Part shown: positions 35,281 to 44,395 of the stretch, in pieces | Numbering within the stretch: position 1 is the stretch's first letter | Layout of the letters: each line of letters begins with the position of its first letter | Origin: Streptomyces glomeratus | GTDB taxonomy: Bacteria > Actinomycetota > Actinomycetes > Streptomycetales > Streptomycetaceae | NCBI RefSeq assembly: GCF_021462825.1 | Contig: NZ_JAKEEB010000014.1 | Coordinates: 62,001 to 126,000 of the forward strand | Direction of reading: 5' to 3' | Length of the DNA: 64,000 nucleotides | Position numbers and translations under genes: made by a program | Notes under the pieces: model-generated | Databases searched by the model: none | Told to the model about the DNA's origin: nothing | Seen by the model: the letters and a program-made list of their open reading frames with translations, nothing else

Positions 35281-35370
35281 GATCGGCTCCGGGGCCGGAT
35301 CGTCGATGCCCTGCCCAAGGGCGCCACCGGCAAGATCCTCAAGCGTGAGATCGTGCTTCCGCCGAACTGA
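35281..35370 (+). pseudogene. AMP-dependent ligase C-terminal tail
   Basis: The plus strand reads GRIVDALPKGATGKILKREI, the A10 motif with the catalytic Lys of acyl-CoA and aryl-CoA ligases, running to a stop at 35370. Nothing upstream continues the protein. A 3-prime remnant of a lost gene, lying head-on with the permease remnant. Confidence 0.65.
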
Positions 35371-35476
35371 CGGGCCGGCAGGCCCGGACCCTGCAGGCCG
35401 GCCGGGCCTGCCGCCGAAACGGCGCCCCCGTAGCGGTGACCCGCCTGAGTGACTCGTACGACCGGACGCGCCACGG

Positions 35477-35983
35477 TCACGGCGAAGCCGGGGGCTCACC
35501 GTCTGCGGACGGTGTGCGGCTGTGGTTGGCCTCGATCCGGTTCAGGACGCGCATCGCCTGCTCGTACTCCTCCTGCGTGAACCCCGCGGAGGTGATCGCC
35601 TCCAGGTCCCGCCAAGCCTGCTGGACCCGGTCTCGCAGGGCCCGGCCGGCCCGGGTGGGCTTCACCACGACTGCCCGCCGGTCGTGCGGGGAGGGGCTGC
35701 GGGTGACGAATCCGGACTGCTCGAGGCGCTGCAGCATTTTGGTGACGGTGGAGGGATCCAGGGCCAGCGTCTTGATCAGATCGGCCTGACGCTGTTCACC
35801 CTGTGCCCAGAGCTGCATCATCAGCAGTTCCTGCCCGGGGTACAGGCCCGTTTCACGCAGCAGGTGGGCCGCCGTGATCCGGTGCATACGGGCAGCGCGG
35901 AAGAGTGCCTCGCTCATCGGGGCGTCGGCGACGGTCGGTACCGCCTCGTCCTTGCTCCGGACCGATTCGGACGCTGGCGACAT
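35477..35983 (-). CDS. MarR family transcriptional regulator
   Basis: 168 residues. The winged helix is readable in GEQRQADLIKTLALDPSTVTKMLQRLEQSGFVTRSPSPHDRRAVVVKPTRAG, including the family's DxR wing motif (HDRRAV). ATG 35983 follows GGAGGA by eight bases; a longer frame lacks conservation. No partner gene is adjacent within 700 nt. Ligand unknown. Confidence 0.87.
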   Translation of the reverse strand: MSPASESVRSKDEAVPTVADAPMSEALFRAARMHRITAAHLLRETGLYPGQELLMMQLWAQGEQRQADLIKTLALDPSTVTKMLQRLEQSGFVTRSPSPHDRRAVVVKPTRAGRALRDRVQQAWRDLEAITSAGFTQEEYEQAMRVLNRIEANHSRTPSADGEPPASP

Positions 35984-36681
35984 GGTGACTGATCCTCCGT
36001 GAATGGCAGGCGCATGCGGCGCGCACCGACGGGTGGCGTTCGTCCCCTTGGTGGCTGGCCTGCCGTTGCGTACGCCCCTGGTGCCCGCCACGGGCACGGC
36101 CGTTCGCGATCTGCCTGCCGGGCGTCCGGCTCGGGGTCGTCTCCGCACGGGGGCCGTTCCGGACTGTGATCGCGGCCAAGCCGAAGGCACTGGCTAGGCT
36201 GATAATTGGGCCACCAAGTAACCCTATGCCGGTCCCGCTGCCTCCGTCGTCCGGGAGTAGGGGAGATCGGGTGGGATCAGCATGCTGCGGCTCGGTCGGC
36301 GAAGGCCGCGAAGCCGCTCGTGGCTGTCCTCGGTCTCTCGACGCGAACCCTGACACCACTTCTCGGACGCAACCTGACATGCCGGACGCCACCACAGACC
36401 TTGGCGGAAGTCCTCGCGGATCGGCGAAGACGGCAACCATGGCTTGGACTTCAGGAGCGGGTTCAGACCCGGCCTGTCGAGCAGGCGCCCGGCAATCCGG
36501 CCCGGGTGAGGCGTCCGTCATCGGTTCTACCGGGCCGGACGCGGGCGATCGCCCCTGGTTCAGGTCCGACCGGAGAGCAAGCGAAACGCCGTCCGTCAGT
36601 CCCCGTGGAGCCGGGGTCGATCGCCACTCGTCGGCCGGATCCGCCCCCGGGAACAGGCGGACGGCGGCCTTCGGGTTTTCC
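35984..36681. other. Intergenic stretch of about 700 nt without a recognised gene
   Basis: Open frames occur on both strands but none resembles a known protein or has a convincing start. A short AT-rich piece near 36195-36230 (CTGATAATTGGGCCACCAAG) could be a promoter or MarR site. Function is not apparent. Confidence 0.35.
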
Positions 36682-37860
36682 TTACCGCTTGTGGCCGTTC
36701 CCGTGTCCGTTCGGATGCAGGACCACCTTGGTCCAGCCCTCGTCACGGGCGTCGAAGTGCTCGTAGGCGGTGGGGGCCTCGTCCAGGCTGAGCTCGTGGG
36801 AGACGACGAAACTCGGCTTCGCCTTCCCGCCGGCGATCAGATCCCGCAGCGCCCGGTTGTACTTCTTCACCGGCGCCTGCCCGGTCCCCATGCGCTGGCC
36901 CTTGAACCACATCATGCCGAAGTCGATCGGGACCTTGCCCTGAGCTTCCAGCTCCCCCTGGGCCTCCGCGCCGCCGGGGTCCTCGGGCAGGAACACGCCC
37001 ACCACGCCGATGTCGCCCGTGAACCTGACCGAGTCGATCAGGCCGTTGAGCGTGAGGCTGGCGTCCTCGTGGTGGTCCTGGGGGTCGTGTGCCTGGTAGC
37101 CGACGCATTCGCAGCCGTTGTCGGCGCCCAGACCGAGGGTGGCCTCCTTGACGACCTCCGCCGGGTTCTGCTCGGAGGTGTTGATCGGGATGGCCCCGAT
37201 CTCCTCCGCCTTGCGCAGCCGGTCGGGCTGGTGGTCGGCCGTCCAGACGCGGCCGGCGCCCTTGAGGAGGGCGGAATAGGTCGCCATCAGCCCAACCGGA
37301 CCGGCCCCGAAGACGATGGTCTGGTCGCCCGGTTTGACGTGGGCCATCTCGGTGGCGTGATAGCCGGTGGGGAAGATGTCGGCGAGCATCACGTAGTCGG
37401 TCTGCCGCTCGACGGCGTCCTCGCCCAGACGCAGCGCGTTGAAGTCTCCGTAAGGCACGCGCAGCAGCTCCGCCTGGCCACCCTGGTAGGGGCCCATGTC
37501 GGCGAATCCGTAGGCGGCTCCCGCGAGGGCCGGTTCCGGCTGCATGGTCAGGCAGTAATTGGTCAGGCCCTGCTCGCACTGCTTGCAGAAGCCGCAGGCG
37601 ATGTTGAAGGGCAGGACCACGTAGTCGCCGACCTGGACCTTGCGGACGGCCGAGCCGACCTCCACCACCTGGCCCATGTTCTCGTGTCCCAGGGTGCGGC
37701 CGGACTCGAACGAGGTGCGGCCCTCGTACATGTGCAGGTCCGAACCGCAGATGTTGGTGGTGGTGATCTTGACGATGATGTCGCAGGGATGTTCGATCTT
37801 CGCGTCCGGTACGTCCTTCACTGTGACCGTTCGCGGTCCTTCGTATACCGCTGCTTTCAT
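36682..37860 (-). CDS. Zinc-dependent dehydrogenase, glutathione-independent formaldehyde dehydrogenase-like
   Basis: 392 residues. Catalytic zinc ligands CGSDLHMYEG and GHENMGQVVEVG, structural zinc loop CGFCKQCEQGLTNYC, and the NAD motif VFGAGPVGLMATYSA are clear. The length and GADNGCECVGYQAHDPQ insert fit the FdhA (glutathione-independent formaldehyde dismutase/dehydrogenase) branch. ATG 37860 follows GGGAAG. The C-terminus ends in a Gly/His-rich tail. It stands alone. Substrate could be formaldehyde or another small aldehyde. Confidence 0.87.
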   Translation of the reverse strand: MKAAVYEGPRTVTVKDVPDAKIEHPCDIIVKITTTNICGSDLHMYEGRTSFESGRTLGHENMGQVVEVGSAVRKVQVGDYVVLPFNIACGFCKQCEQGLTNYCLTMQPEPALAGAAYGFADMGPYQGGQAELLRVPYGDFNALRLGEDAVERQTDYVMLADIFPTGYHATEMAHVKPGDQTIVFGAGPVGLMATYSALLKGAGRVWTADHQPDRLRKAEEIGAIPINTSEQNPAEVVKEATLGLGADNGCECVGYQAHDPQDHHEDASLTLNGLIDSVRFTGDIGVVGVFLPEDPGGAEAQGELEAQGKVPIDFGMMWFKGQRMGTGQAPVKKYNRALRDLIAGGKAKPSFVVSHELSLDEAPTAYEHFDARDEGWTKVVLHPNGHGNGHKR

Positions 37861-38150
37861 GATGACTTCCCTTGATGTCGCGGCACGGCGGTGATGGAGA
37901 GGGCGCAAAGAGCCTGACTCTCGGAAGTGCTGCGACGGGGTCCAGGGCTCCGGCACGCCTCTGGGGCCGTTCACCTGTGGAACGGTGGTTCCGCCGCCGG
38001 CCCGCCGGAGGGAGCTTCGGCGCTCCGGCGGCGTGCCGTGCGGGTCCCCGTCGGCCCCCGAGGCGAAACAAATACGCACCGACCGATCAGCGGAATCTCC
38101 GGACCCGGACGACCACCAGCCGACGGCACATCTCCGACTGAGGTCACCCG

Positions 38151-39272
38151 CTAGTCACCGTGGTCGTCCTGCAGTGCGCTGCGACGCTCCTGTTCGCGCT
38201 TGGAGTAGGCGGCTGCCCGGACCGCCTCGTCGCTCTCCAGGCCCGATCCCAGCGCGCCGCCCACCGTGGCGACCGAAGCGACGAACCAGGACAAGGTCAA
38301 GTACTCCGTGGCGTGCAGCGGGGTTCGTGTCGTGGAAGCGAACACCCGGTCGTTGAGGATGAACAGCGCCCACACCAGGTTGATGACCAGCAAACCCACG
38401 TAGCAGACGATCACCCCGATACCCACGGTCACGACCGTCGAGGCGTTGTAGAGAACCGCCCTCTTCCTCGCCTCCGGCGAAACCTCATCCGTTCGATGCC
38501 ACAGGTTCGCGTCCACGATCAGCCAGCCGACCATCACCGCGACAGACCCGACCGTGGCGATCACCAGGCGTGGCGTGCTCAGGGACGTGGCCAGGTTCCA
38601 GATGGTGGAGTTCACAGTGGCGACTGCTCCCGTGGCGAGTGCGGCAGCCAGGGCTTTCGACAAGCCCGGCACCAAGCGCCACGGCCGGTTGGCGCGGACC
38701 ATACCGCCGAGCACCCTCAGGTAACCGCGCGGCCCACTGACGACGTACCGCAGATCGGCGATCTCCTCCTCACCGACCTGGCCCGGATGGACAGGCGCGA
38801 GACGACCGATGAAGGGCCCCCGCAGCGGCTGACTTCCCGGAGGCCCCTCAGCCCCCGTGGCCTGCAGGCCCGCCAAGCTGAGCACGGCTTCTTCCACGGC
38901 CTGCCGGGCCTTTGTCTGCAGCCGGAAGCCTCCCAGCGCGGGAAGAGACAGCAGCGCCAAGCCGTGTTCGTGACTCAGGTCCACCACGAGCTTGCGCCCA
39001 TGTGAGTGCAGCGGAAGGTCGGTGAGGGCCACGACGATGTCCCAATTCCCCTCACTTCCGCGGTCCATGATCCGGTGCATCAAGGTGGGCGGGTCCTCGG
39101 CCCCTGCGGTGAAGGGCTCACTGACCACCTCGACGTCGAACCGTCGTCCCCGGCCTGACTTGTCGGCGAGCCGATCGGGAAGCGTCTGGGCCATGCGCTG
39201 CGCGATCTCCGTCGGTGCATCCGGATCCGCCAGAAGAGCCACGACCGTAACGTCCTGAGACGACACCCGCAT
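38151..39272 (-). CDS. Hypothetical membrane protein with N-terminal soluble domain
   Basis: 373 residues. Residues 1-170 look soluble and alpha/beta (VTVVALLADPDAPTEIAQRM, NWDIVVALTDLPLHSHGRKLVVDLS), and the C-terminal half has about four transmembrane segments (ALAAALATGAVATVNSTIWNLA, LVIATVGSVAVMVGWLIVDANLW, VTVGIGVIVCYVGLLVINLVW, LTLSWFVASVATVGGALGSGLES). I do not recognise the family. ATG 39272 has AAGGAG too close; GTG three codons later may be the real start. Confidence 0.7.
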   Translation of the reverse strand: MRVSSQDVTVVALLADPDAPTEIAQRMAQTLPDRLADKSGRGRRFDVEVVSEPFTAGAEDPPTLMHRIMDRGSEGNWDIVVALTDLPLHSHGRKLVVDLSHEHGLALLSLPALGGFRLQTKARQAVEEAVLSLAGLQATGAEGPPGSQPLRGPFIGRLAPVHPGQVGEEEIADLRYVVSGPRGYLRVLGGMVRANRPWRLVPGLSKALAAALATGAVATVNSTIWNLATSLSTPRLVIATVGSVAVMVGWLIVDANLWHRTDEVSPEARKRAVLYNASTVVTVGIGVIVCYVGLLVINLVWALFILNDRVFASTTRTPLHATEYLTLSWFVASVATVGGALGSGLESDEAVRAAAYSKREQERRSALQDDHGD

Positions 39273-40110
39273 GACTCCTTCTCGTCGACTGCTCCCCGCG
39301 ATCGCACGTGGCCACAGGATGCCCCCGAGGTAACGCCGACGCCGCGTGACACGCTGGCCCCCACCAGCAGGTACAGGCGGTACGGTCGGATCTCCTCGTC
39401 CTCCCCGTGCGGGGCCTGCTCCACCACGGGGCCACGGTTGCGTGCGCCACCGCGAACACCCGCTCCGCGCCACCCCGGTCGGCACCGCACGCCGCGCCAC
39501 CGGCCACCCCGCTTCGATGTCCGGCCCGGGAGCAGCGGCTCGATCCGCGCCCACGGCGCGTCGGTCAACGGCGCGCCCGGGCGGCGAAGACCCCGGGAAG
39601 GGTGGTCTCCAGCACGGGCGGGCCGCGCTGGTTCGACATGTGTCGACACAGGCAGGTCTCGAACATCAAGGCGCTGCCGCTGCTGGAGCCCAGGTCTCCG
39701 GTGCGGTGGTGCCGTGCCGGCCGCCCTTGCCCCCTCGGTCATGGCCGCCATGGGCGCATGTTCGCGACCTGGGGCTGAGCCGCCGGGCGAGTGCGCCACC
39801 GGGAGGCGAACCACCGCGTTCGCCGAAGCGCGCCGGCAGGGGGCAGGCGAAGGCCCCGACCGGTTCGGGGACTCCCCAGTCGGGGCCGATCGAGAGTGGG
39901 CGCGAAGGGCGGTCGCCTCGCGGCGGGGGCTCCATAAGGCTTCAGCCGAACGAGCCTCCTCATGGGCAGAGGGTGAGGCCCGGGGACACAGCTCCCTTCA
40001 CGCCCACATACGGATCAACGGTGAAGCACTCTCGAACAGCGCTCGTGTGAGCGGGGCCCGGTGACGGCGCCTGTCGCGCGGTTCCCGGCGCGATCAGATA
40101 ATCAGGAACG
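39273..40110. other. Degenerate region with IS5 fragment
   Basis: About 840 nt between the membrane protein and the UvrA-like gene. It contains the IS5 fragment listed next and otherwise only unassignable open frames. The UvrA-like gene promoter should be near 40060-40105. Confidence 0.4.
39491..39569 (-). pseudogene. IS5-type transposase N-terminal remnant
   Basis: The minus strand reads LTDAPWARIEPLLPGRTSKR then GGRWRG, the N-terminus of IS5-family transposases (LTDxxWxxIEPLLP). The catalytic DDE part is not found. Flanking repeats are not visible. Confidence 0.6.
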
Positions 40111-42579
40111 GTGAACAAGGACGCGACCGACCCCTTCGTGCATGTCCGGGGCGCCGGTGAGAACAACCTGCGGAACATCGATGTCGACGTTCCGCGGGAC
40201 GCGATGGTCGCCTTCACCGGCGTCTCCGGTTCGGGCAAGTCCTCGCTCGCGTTCGGCACGCTCTACGCGGAGGCCCAGCGGCGCTACTTCGAGTCCGTAG
40301 CACCGTACGCCCGAAGGCTGTTGCAACAGGTCGGCGCACCGCACGTGCAGGAAATCACCGGACTGCCACCGGCCGTGGCCCTGCAGCAGCGACGCGGGTC
40401 GCCCAGCTCGCGCTCGACGGTCGGCACCCTCACCACGCTGTCCAATCTGCTGCGCATGCTGTACTCCCGCGCCGGCACCTATCCGCCCCGGGCCGCACGG
40501 CTGGAAGCCGAGTCGTTCTCCCCCAACACCGCGGTCGGCGCCTGCCCGGAGTGCCACGGACTGGGCGTCGTGCACGACGTCGCCGAGGACCTGCTCGTCC
40601 CGGACCCCTCGCTGAGCATCCGTGAGGGGGCGATCGCCGCCTGGCCGGGCGCCTGGCAGGGAGCCAACCTGCGCAGTGTCGTGAGCGGCCTGGGGATCGA
40701 CATCGACCGACCGTGGCGCAGGCTCAGGAAGAAGGACCGGGACTGGCTGCTGTACACGGACGAGCAGCCCTCCGTGTACATCGAGCCGGAGGAGGACCGC
40801 GTCGACTACGGCTACCAGGGCAAGTTCTGGAGCGCCCGCAAGCACGTCATGCACGTCCTCGCCGACTCCAAGAGCGAGAAGATGCGCGAACGGGCGCTCC
40901 GTTTCGTCAGGAGTGTGCCCTGCCCCGCGTGTCACGGCAGCGGACTGCGGCCCGAGGCGCTCGCCGTGACCTTCGCCGGACGTTCCATCGCCGAGATCAA
41001 CGCGATGCCGCTCACCGAGGTCGTGGCGCTGCTGCGGCCCGTCGCGGGGCGGTCCGAGGCCGACGCCACCACGTCGACCGCCCGATCCGGGGAGACGACC
41101 GAGGTCGCGGTCCGGCTCTGCGGCGATCTGGTCGCGCGGATCGGCGTACTGCTCGACCTGGGCCTCGGATATCTCAGCCTCGGGCGCCGCTCGACGACCC
41201 TGTCGCCCGGCGAGGCGCAGCGCCTGCGGATCGCCACCCAGCTGCGCTCGGGGCTGTTCGGCGTCGTCTACGTCCTCGACGAACCCTCCGCGGGCCTGCA
41301 CCCGGCTGACGCGGAACCGCTGCTGGACGTGCTGGACCGCCTCAAGGCGGCGGGCAACTCGCTGTTCGTCGTGGAGCACGACATGGACGTCGTACGGCGG
41401 GCGGACTGGGTGGTCGACATCGGCCCCGGTGCGGGCGAGGGCGGCGGACGCGTGCTGTACAGCGGCCCGGTCGCCGGTCTTGAGCGGGTCGGGGAGTCCG
41501 CCACGAGCCAGTACCTGTTCGGGCGCGCCCAGCCGCTCGATCACCGCCCGCGCGCACCGCACGGCTGGCTGCACCTGCGCGGCGTCTCCCGCCACAATCT
41601 GCACGACGTGTCCGTCGACGTACCGCTCTGCGTACTGACGGCGGTGACGGGCGTGTCCGGTTCCGGAAAGTCGACGCTGGTGACGCAGGTGCTCGCCGAG
41701 GTCGTCCGCGGCCACCTCGGACTCGTGCCCGAGGAGCCCGACGAGGCGCAGCTGGAGGTCGACGTCCAGGACGCGTCGGGGGTCGAGTCGTTCGACCGGC
41801 TGGTCCGGGTCGACCAACGGCCCATCGGCCGAACTCCCCGGTCCAACCTGGCCACGTACACCGGGATGTTCGACGCGGTGCGCAAGCTGTACGCGGCGAC
41901 GGACGAAGCCAGGGCGCGCGGCTACTCGGCCGGGCGGTTCTCCTTCAACGTGCCCGAAGGGCGGTGCGAGACCTGCCAGGGCGAAGGATTCGTCGCGGTG
42001 GAACTGCTGTTCCTGCCCGGCACCTACGCGCCGTGCCCGACCTGCGAAGGCGCCCGGTACAACGCCGAAACGCTGGAAGTCACCTACCGCGGCAAGAACA
42101 TCGCGGAAGTACTGGCGCTGTCCGTCGACGCCGCCGCCGAGTTCCTGTCCGCCGTCCCGGCCGCCTCCCGCAGTCTGGAGACGTTGCGCGAGGTGGGACT
42201 GGGGTACCTGCGGCTGGGCCAGCCCGCGACGGAACTCAGCGGCGGTGAGGCGCAACGCATCAAACTGGCCACCGAACTGCAGCGAGCCCGCCGCGGGCAC
42301 GCGCTCTACCTGCTCGACGAGCCGACGGCGGGGCTGCACCCCTCGGACATCGCGCTGCTGCTGCGACAGTTGCACCGGCTCGTCGACGCCGGCAACACGG
42401 TCGTCCTCGTCGAGCACGACCTGGCCACGATCGCCACCGCCGACTGGGTCATCGACCTCGGTCCGGGCGGCGGCGACGCGGGCGGGCGGGTGGTCGCGGC
42501 GGGTCCGCCGGGCAAGGTGGCGAGGGCCCGGCGCAGCGCCACCGCGCCCTATCTCGCGGCCCGGCTCGCGCGCTCCTGA
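40111..42579 (+). CDS. UvrA-like ABC protein (UvrA2/DrrC type)
   Basis: 822 residues, shorter than the ~950 of UvrA1 because the UvrB-binding insert is missing. Two ABC units are clear: Walker A GVSGSGKSS and GVSGSGKST, signatures LSPGEAQR and LSGGEAQR, and Walker B VLDEPSAGLHP and LLDEPTAGLHP. Zinc modules CPECHGLG...CPACHGSG and CETCQGEG...CPTCEGAR are present. UvrA2 proteins bind DNA and contribute to tolerance of DNA-damaging or intercalating drugs. GTG 40111 follows AGGAAC. Stands alone downstream of a degenerate region. Confidence 0.93.
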   Translation: MNKDATDPFVHVRGAGENNLRNIDVDVPRDAMVAFTGVSGSGKSSLAFGTLYAEAQRRYFESVAPYARRLLQQVGAPHVQEITGLPPAVALQQRRGSPSSRSTVGTLTTLSNLLRMLYSRAGTYPPRAARLEAESFSPNTAVGACPECHGLGVVHDVAEDLLVPDPSLSIREGAIAAWPGAWQGANLRSVVSGLGIDIDRPWRRLRKKDRDWLLYTDEQPSVYIEPEEDRVDYGYQGKFWSARKHVMHVLADSKSEKMRERALRFVRSVPCPACHGSGLRPEALAVTFAGRSIAEINAMPLTEVVALLRPVAGRSEADATTSTARSGETTEVAVRLCGDLVARIGVLLDLGLGYLSLGRRSTTLSPGEAQRLRIATQLRSGLFGVVYVLDEPSAGLHPADAEPLLDVLDRLKAAGNSLFVVEHDMDVVRRADWVVDIGPGAGEGGGRVLYSGPVAGLERVGESATSQYLFGRAQPLDHRPRAPHGWLHLRGVSRHNLHDVSVDVPLCVLTAVTGVSGSGKSTLVTQVLAEVVRGHLGLVPEEPDEAQLEVDVQDASGVESFDRLVRVDQRPIGRTPRSNLATYTGMFDAVRKLYAATDEARARGYSAGRFSFNVPEGRCETCQGEGFVAVELLFLPGTYAPCPTCEGARYNAETLEVTYRGKNIAEVLALSVDAAAEFLSAVPAASRSLETLREVGLGYLRLGQPATELSGGEAQRIKLATELQRARRGHALYLLDEPTAGLHPSDIALLLRQLHRLVDAGNTVVLVEHDLATIATADWVIDLGPGGGDAGGRVVAAGPPGKVARARRSATAPYLAARLARS

Positions 42580-42754
42580 CGACAGAATCGCGATCGCGAA
42601 TCCCCGAGCACCTGCGGCGCGACCCGGTGGCCGGGTGGTCTCGCGCACCAGCGCGGTGCGCGAGTACGCCGACTTCACGGCAACCGCGGGACCCGACCTG
42701 CCGCGGCGGTCCCGCAGCCCGGCGTGAGCGGTCGCGTGTGGCAAGAATGACCCC

Positions 42755-43418
42755 ATGCGCATTGTGATCGCGGGTGGACACGGAAAGATCGCGCGCCGTC
42801 TGACCCGGCTGCTCTCGGCGCGCGGCGACGACGTCACAGGGTTGATCCGCAACCCAGACCACGCCGACGACCTGCGCGCGGACGGCGCGGAACCGGTGGT
42901 GTGCGATCTGGAGCACGCCTCGGTGGACGAGGTGGTCGGCCGCCTCGGCGGCGCCGACGCGGCACTGTTCGCCGCGGGCGCCGGACCGGGCAGCGGCGCT
43001 GCCCGCAAGCAGACGGTGGACCGGAACGCGGCCATCCTCCTCGCCGACGCGGCCGAGCGCGCCGGGATGCGCCGCTTCCTGGTGATCTCCGCGATGGGCG
43101 TGGACAGCCCGCCGCCGCCCGGCACCGACCCGGTGTTCGCCGCCTACCTGAAGGCCAAGGGCGAGGCGGACGCCGACATCGCCTCCCGTCCGGGACTGGA
43201 CTGGACGATTCTGCGCCCGGGGAATGCTGACCGACGACCCCGGTAGCGGCCGCGTCACGCTCGCCGAGCACACCGACCGGGGCCAGGTGCCGCGCGATGA
43301 CGTGGCTGCGGTGCTCGCCGCCCTGCTCCACGAGCCCAGGACCGCCGGGCGCATCCTCGAGCTGATCAGCGGGTCCACCCCGGTCGAGGAGGCGGTGCGC
43401 GCCGTGGCCGGCGGCTGA
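42755..43418 (+). pseudogene. NAD(P)H-binding (atypical SDR/YwnB-like) protein, frameshifted
   Basis: The first 155 codons (VIAGGHGKIARRLTRLLSARGD to DWTILRPG) are a normal NmrA/YwnB-like Rossmann protein. Near 43216-43224 the DNA has CCGGGGAATG where CCGGGATG or CCGGGAATG is expected, and the reading moves frame. The protein then continues as MLTDDPGSGRVTLAEHTDRG and RILELISGSTPVEEAVRAV to 43418. A single indel; the gene is either a recent pseudogene or this assembly has an error. Confidence 0.75.
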
Positions 43419-43450
43419 CGCCGCACTCCGCCCTCGCCCGGGTGCGGGTA

Positions 43451-43699
43451 ATGACGCACACCCGGGCGCTTTCAAAGGCGCTGCGCAGCGAGGCCGACAC
43501 GGTGTTCCGCAAGCTGAGGGACATCGCCGCGCCGAGCGGTACACCCTTCGAGCACCAGTCGATCGGCTACGCCTTCGGGTACGTCGAGGCGATGTCGGAG
43601 AAGGGGCGCGTCGAGGAGGCCCGGGACAAGCTGGGCTGCCGTTCGCACGGTGAGGCCGCAGACGTTCCACCACGGCCTGAGAGGGGAGGATGGATGTGA
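43451..43699 (+). CDS. Small hypothetical protein
   Basis: 82 residues: THTRALSKALRSEADTVFRK then GTPFEHQSIGYAFGYVEAMS, ending in a Cys-containing hydrophilic tail. I recall similar short streptomycete proteins but know no function. ATG 43451 has a GTG nine bases upstream in frame; neither has a strong ribosome site. Reading density and codon use look like real coding sequence. Confidence 0.5.
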   Translation: MTHTRALSKALRSEADTVFRKLRDIAAPSGTPFEHQSIGYAFGYVEAMSEKGRVEEARDKLGCRSHGEAADVPPRPERGGWM

Positions 43700-43718
43700 G
43701 CGACGAAGGAGGCCCGTC

Positions 43719-43883
43719 ATGAAATCCGGAGCCCCTGATTACGACGCCTGGTACTCGCGCACACCCTCGCAGGCCGAGGGCGAGCGGGACGAGACGGGCG
43801 AGCGTACCGCAACGGAACAGCACCCGGACGTCCCCCGGAGCGAGCCATCCCAGGCGGAGGGCGAGCGGGGCGACGACGCCTAG
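43719..43883 (+). CDS. Small acidic protein, hypothetical
   Basis: 54 residues from ATG 43719 with an excellent AAGGAGG site seven bases upstream. The sequence is acidic and repeats PSQAEGER twice (TPSQAEGERDETGERTATEQ, SEPSQAEGERGDDA). Likely unstructured. No relation to neighbours is known. Confidence 0.6.
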   Translation: MKSGAPDYDAWYSRTPSQAEGERDETGERTATEQHPDVPRSEPSQAEGERGDDA

Positions 43884-43940
43884 CGCAACTGGACGCCCCG
43901 TCGCCGGGGGCCGGGTGAGGGTGCACTTTTTCCGGCGCTG

Positions 43941-44237
43941 TCACCGGTTCCCGGCCCGCCTGCCGTCCAGCAGTCCGTGCAGGTGCGCGGCGGCGTTCTC
44001 GATGTCCGCGTATTTCTGCTGTCCGGCGCGCACCTCGGCGGAGAGCACACCGCAGCGGTGGACGCGCTCGAAATCGCCGTGGGGGAGCTTGTACCGGCCC
44101 TTGGTCTCCTCTCCCATCTCGTCATCGATGCCCAGGTACCACCTGGCGTACTCGTCGAATCCGTGCTCCTCGAGGTGGGCATTCTCGTCCGCTGCCGAAG
44201 GCCGGTGCCCTCCTGCGGTGGTTCGCCGGCCCGCCAT
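43941..44237 (-). CDS. Conserved hypothetical protein with DEYARWYLG motif
   Basis: About 98 residues. The core ENAHLEEHGFDEYARWYLGI then GRYKLPHGDFERVHRCGVLS then ENAAAHLHGLLDGR matches a small conserved streptomycete family of unknown function. The start is unclear: ATG 44237 lies in frame but that frame continues upstream from a thioredoxin remnant, so the first ~20 residues may be artificial. GGAGGG lies about 25 bases downstream of this ATG. Confidence 0.65.
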   Translation of the reverse strand: MAGRRTTAGGHRPSAADENAHLEEHGFDEYARWYLGIDDEMGEETKGRYKLPHGDFERVHRCGVLSAEVRAGQQKYADIENAAAHLHGLLDGRRAGNR

Positions 44238-44395
44238 CGCTTGCTCGACCCACGAACGCAGGACGTGCGCAGGTGCCGCGCCGGCCGTGCCGGCGAGCGT
44301 CTCGGCCTGGTCCAAACGACGAGCAGGGTCGGCACCGCCTGCACCTCGAAGCCGCCGACTGACCCGTGGATTTTGTTGATGTCGACCTTGACGGC
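44225..44395 (-). pseudogene. Thioredoxin C-terminal remnant
   Basis: The minus strand reads VKVDINKIHGSVGGFEVQAV then PTLLVV (the cis-Pro strand of thioredoxin), and in a shifted frame AETLAGTAGAAPAHVLRSWVEQAM, the last helix. The CGPC half is missing: the sequence breaks exactly where the IS110 remnant begins, so the insertion or a deletion from it removed the front. Confidence 0.7.

Noticed and set aside
40102..43125. A long open minus-strand frame antisense to the UvrA-like gene
   Set aside because: It mirrors a gene with two clear ABC cores on the plus strand; the translation is low-complexity and without known motifs.
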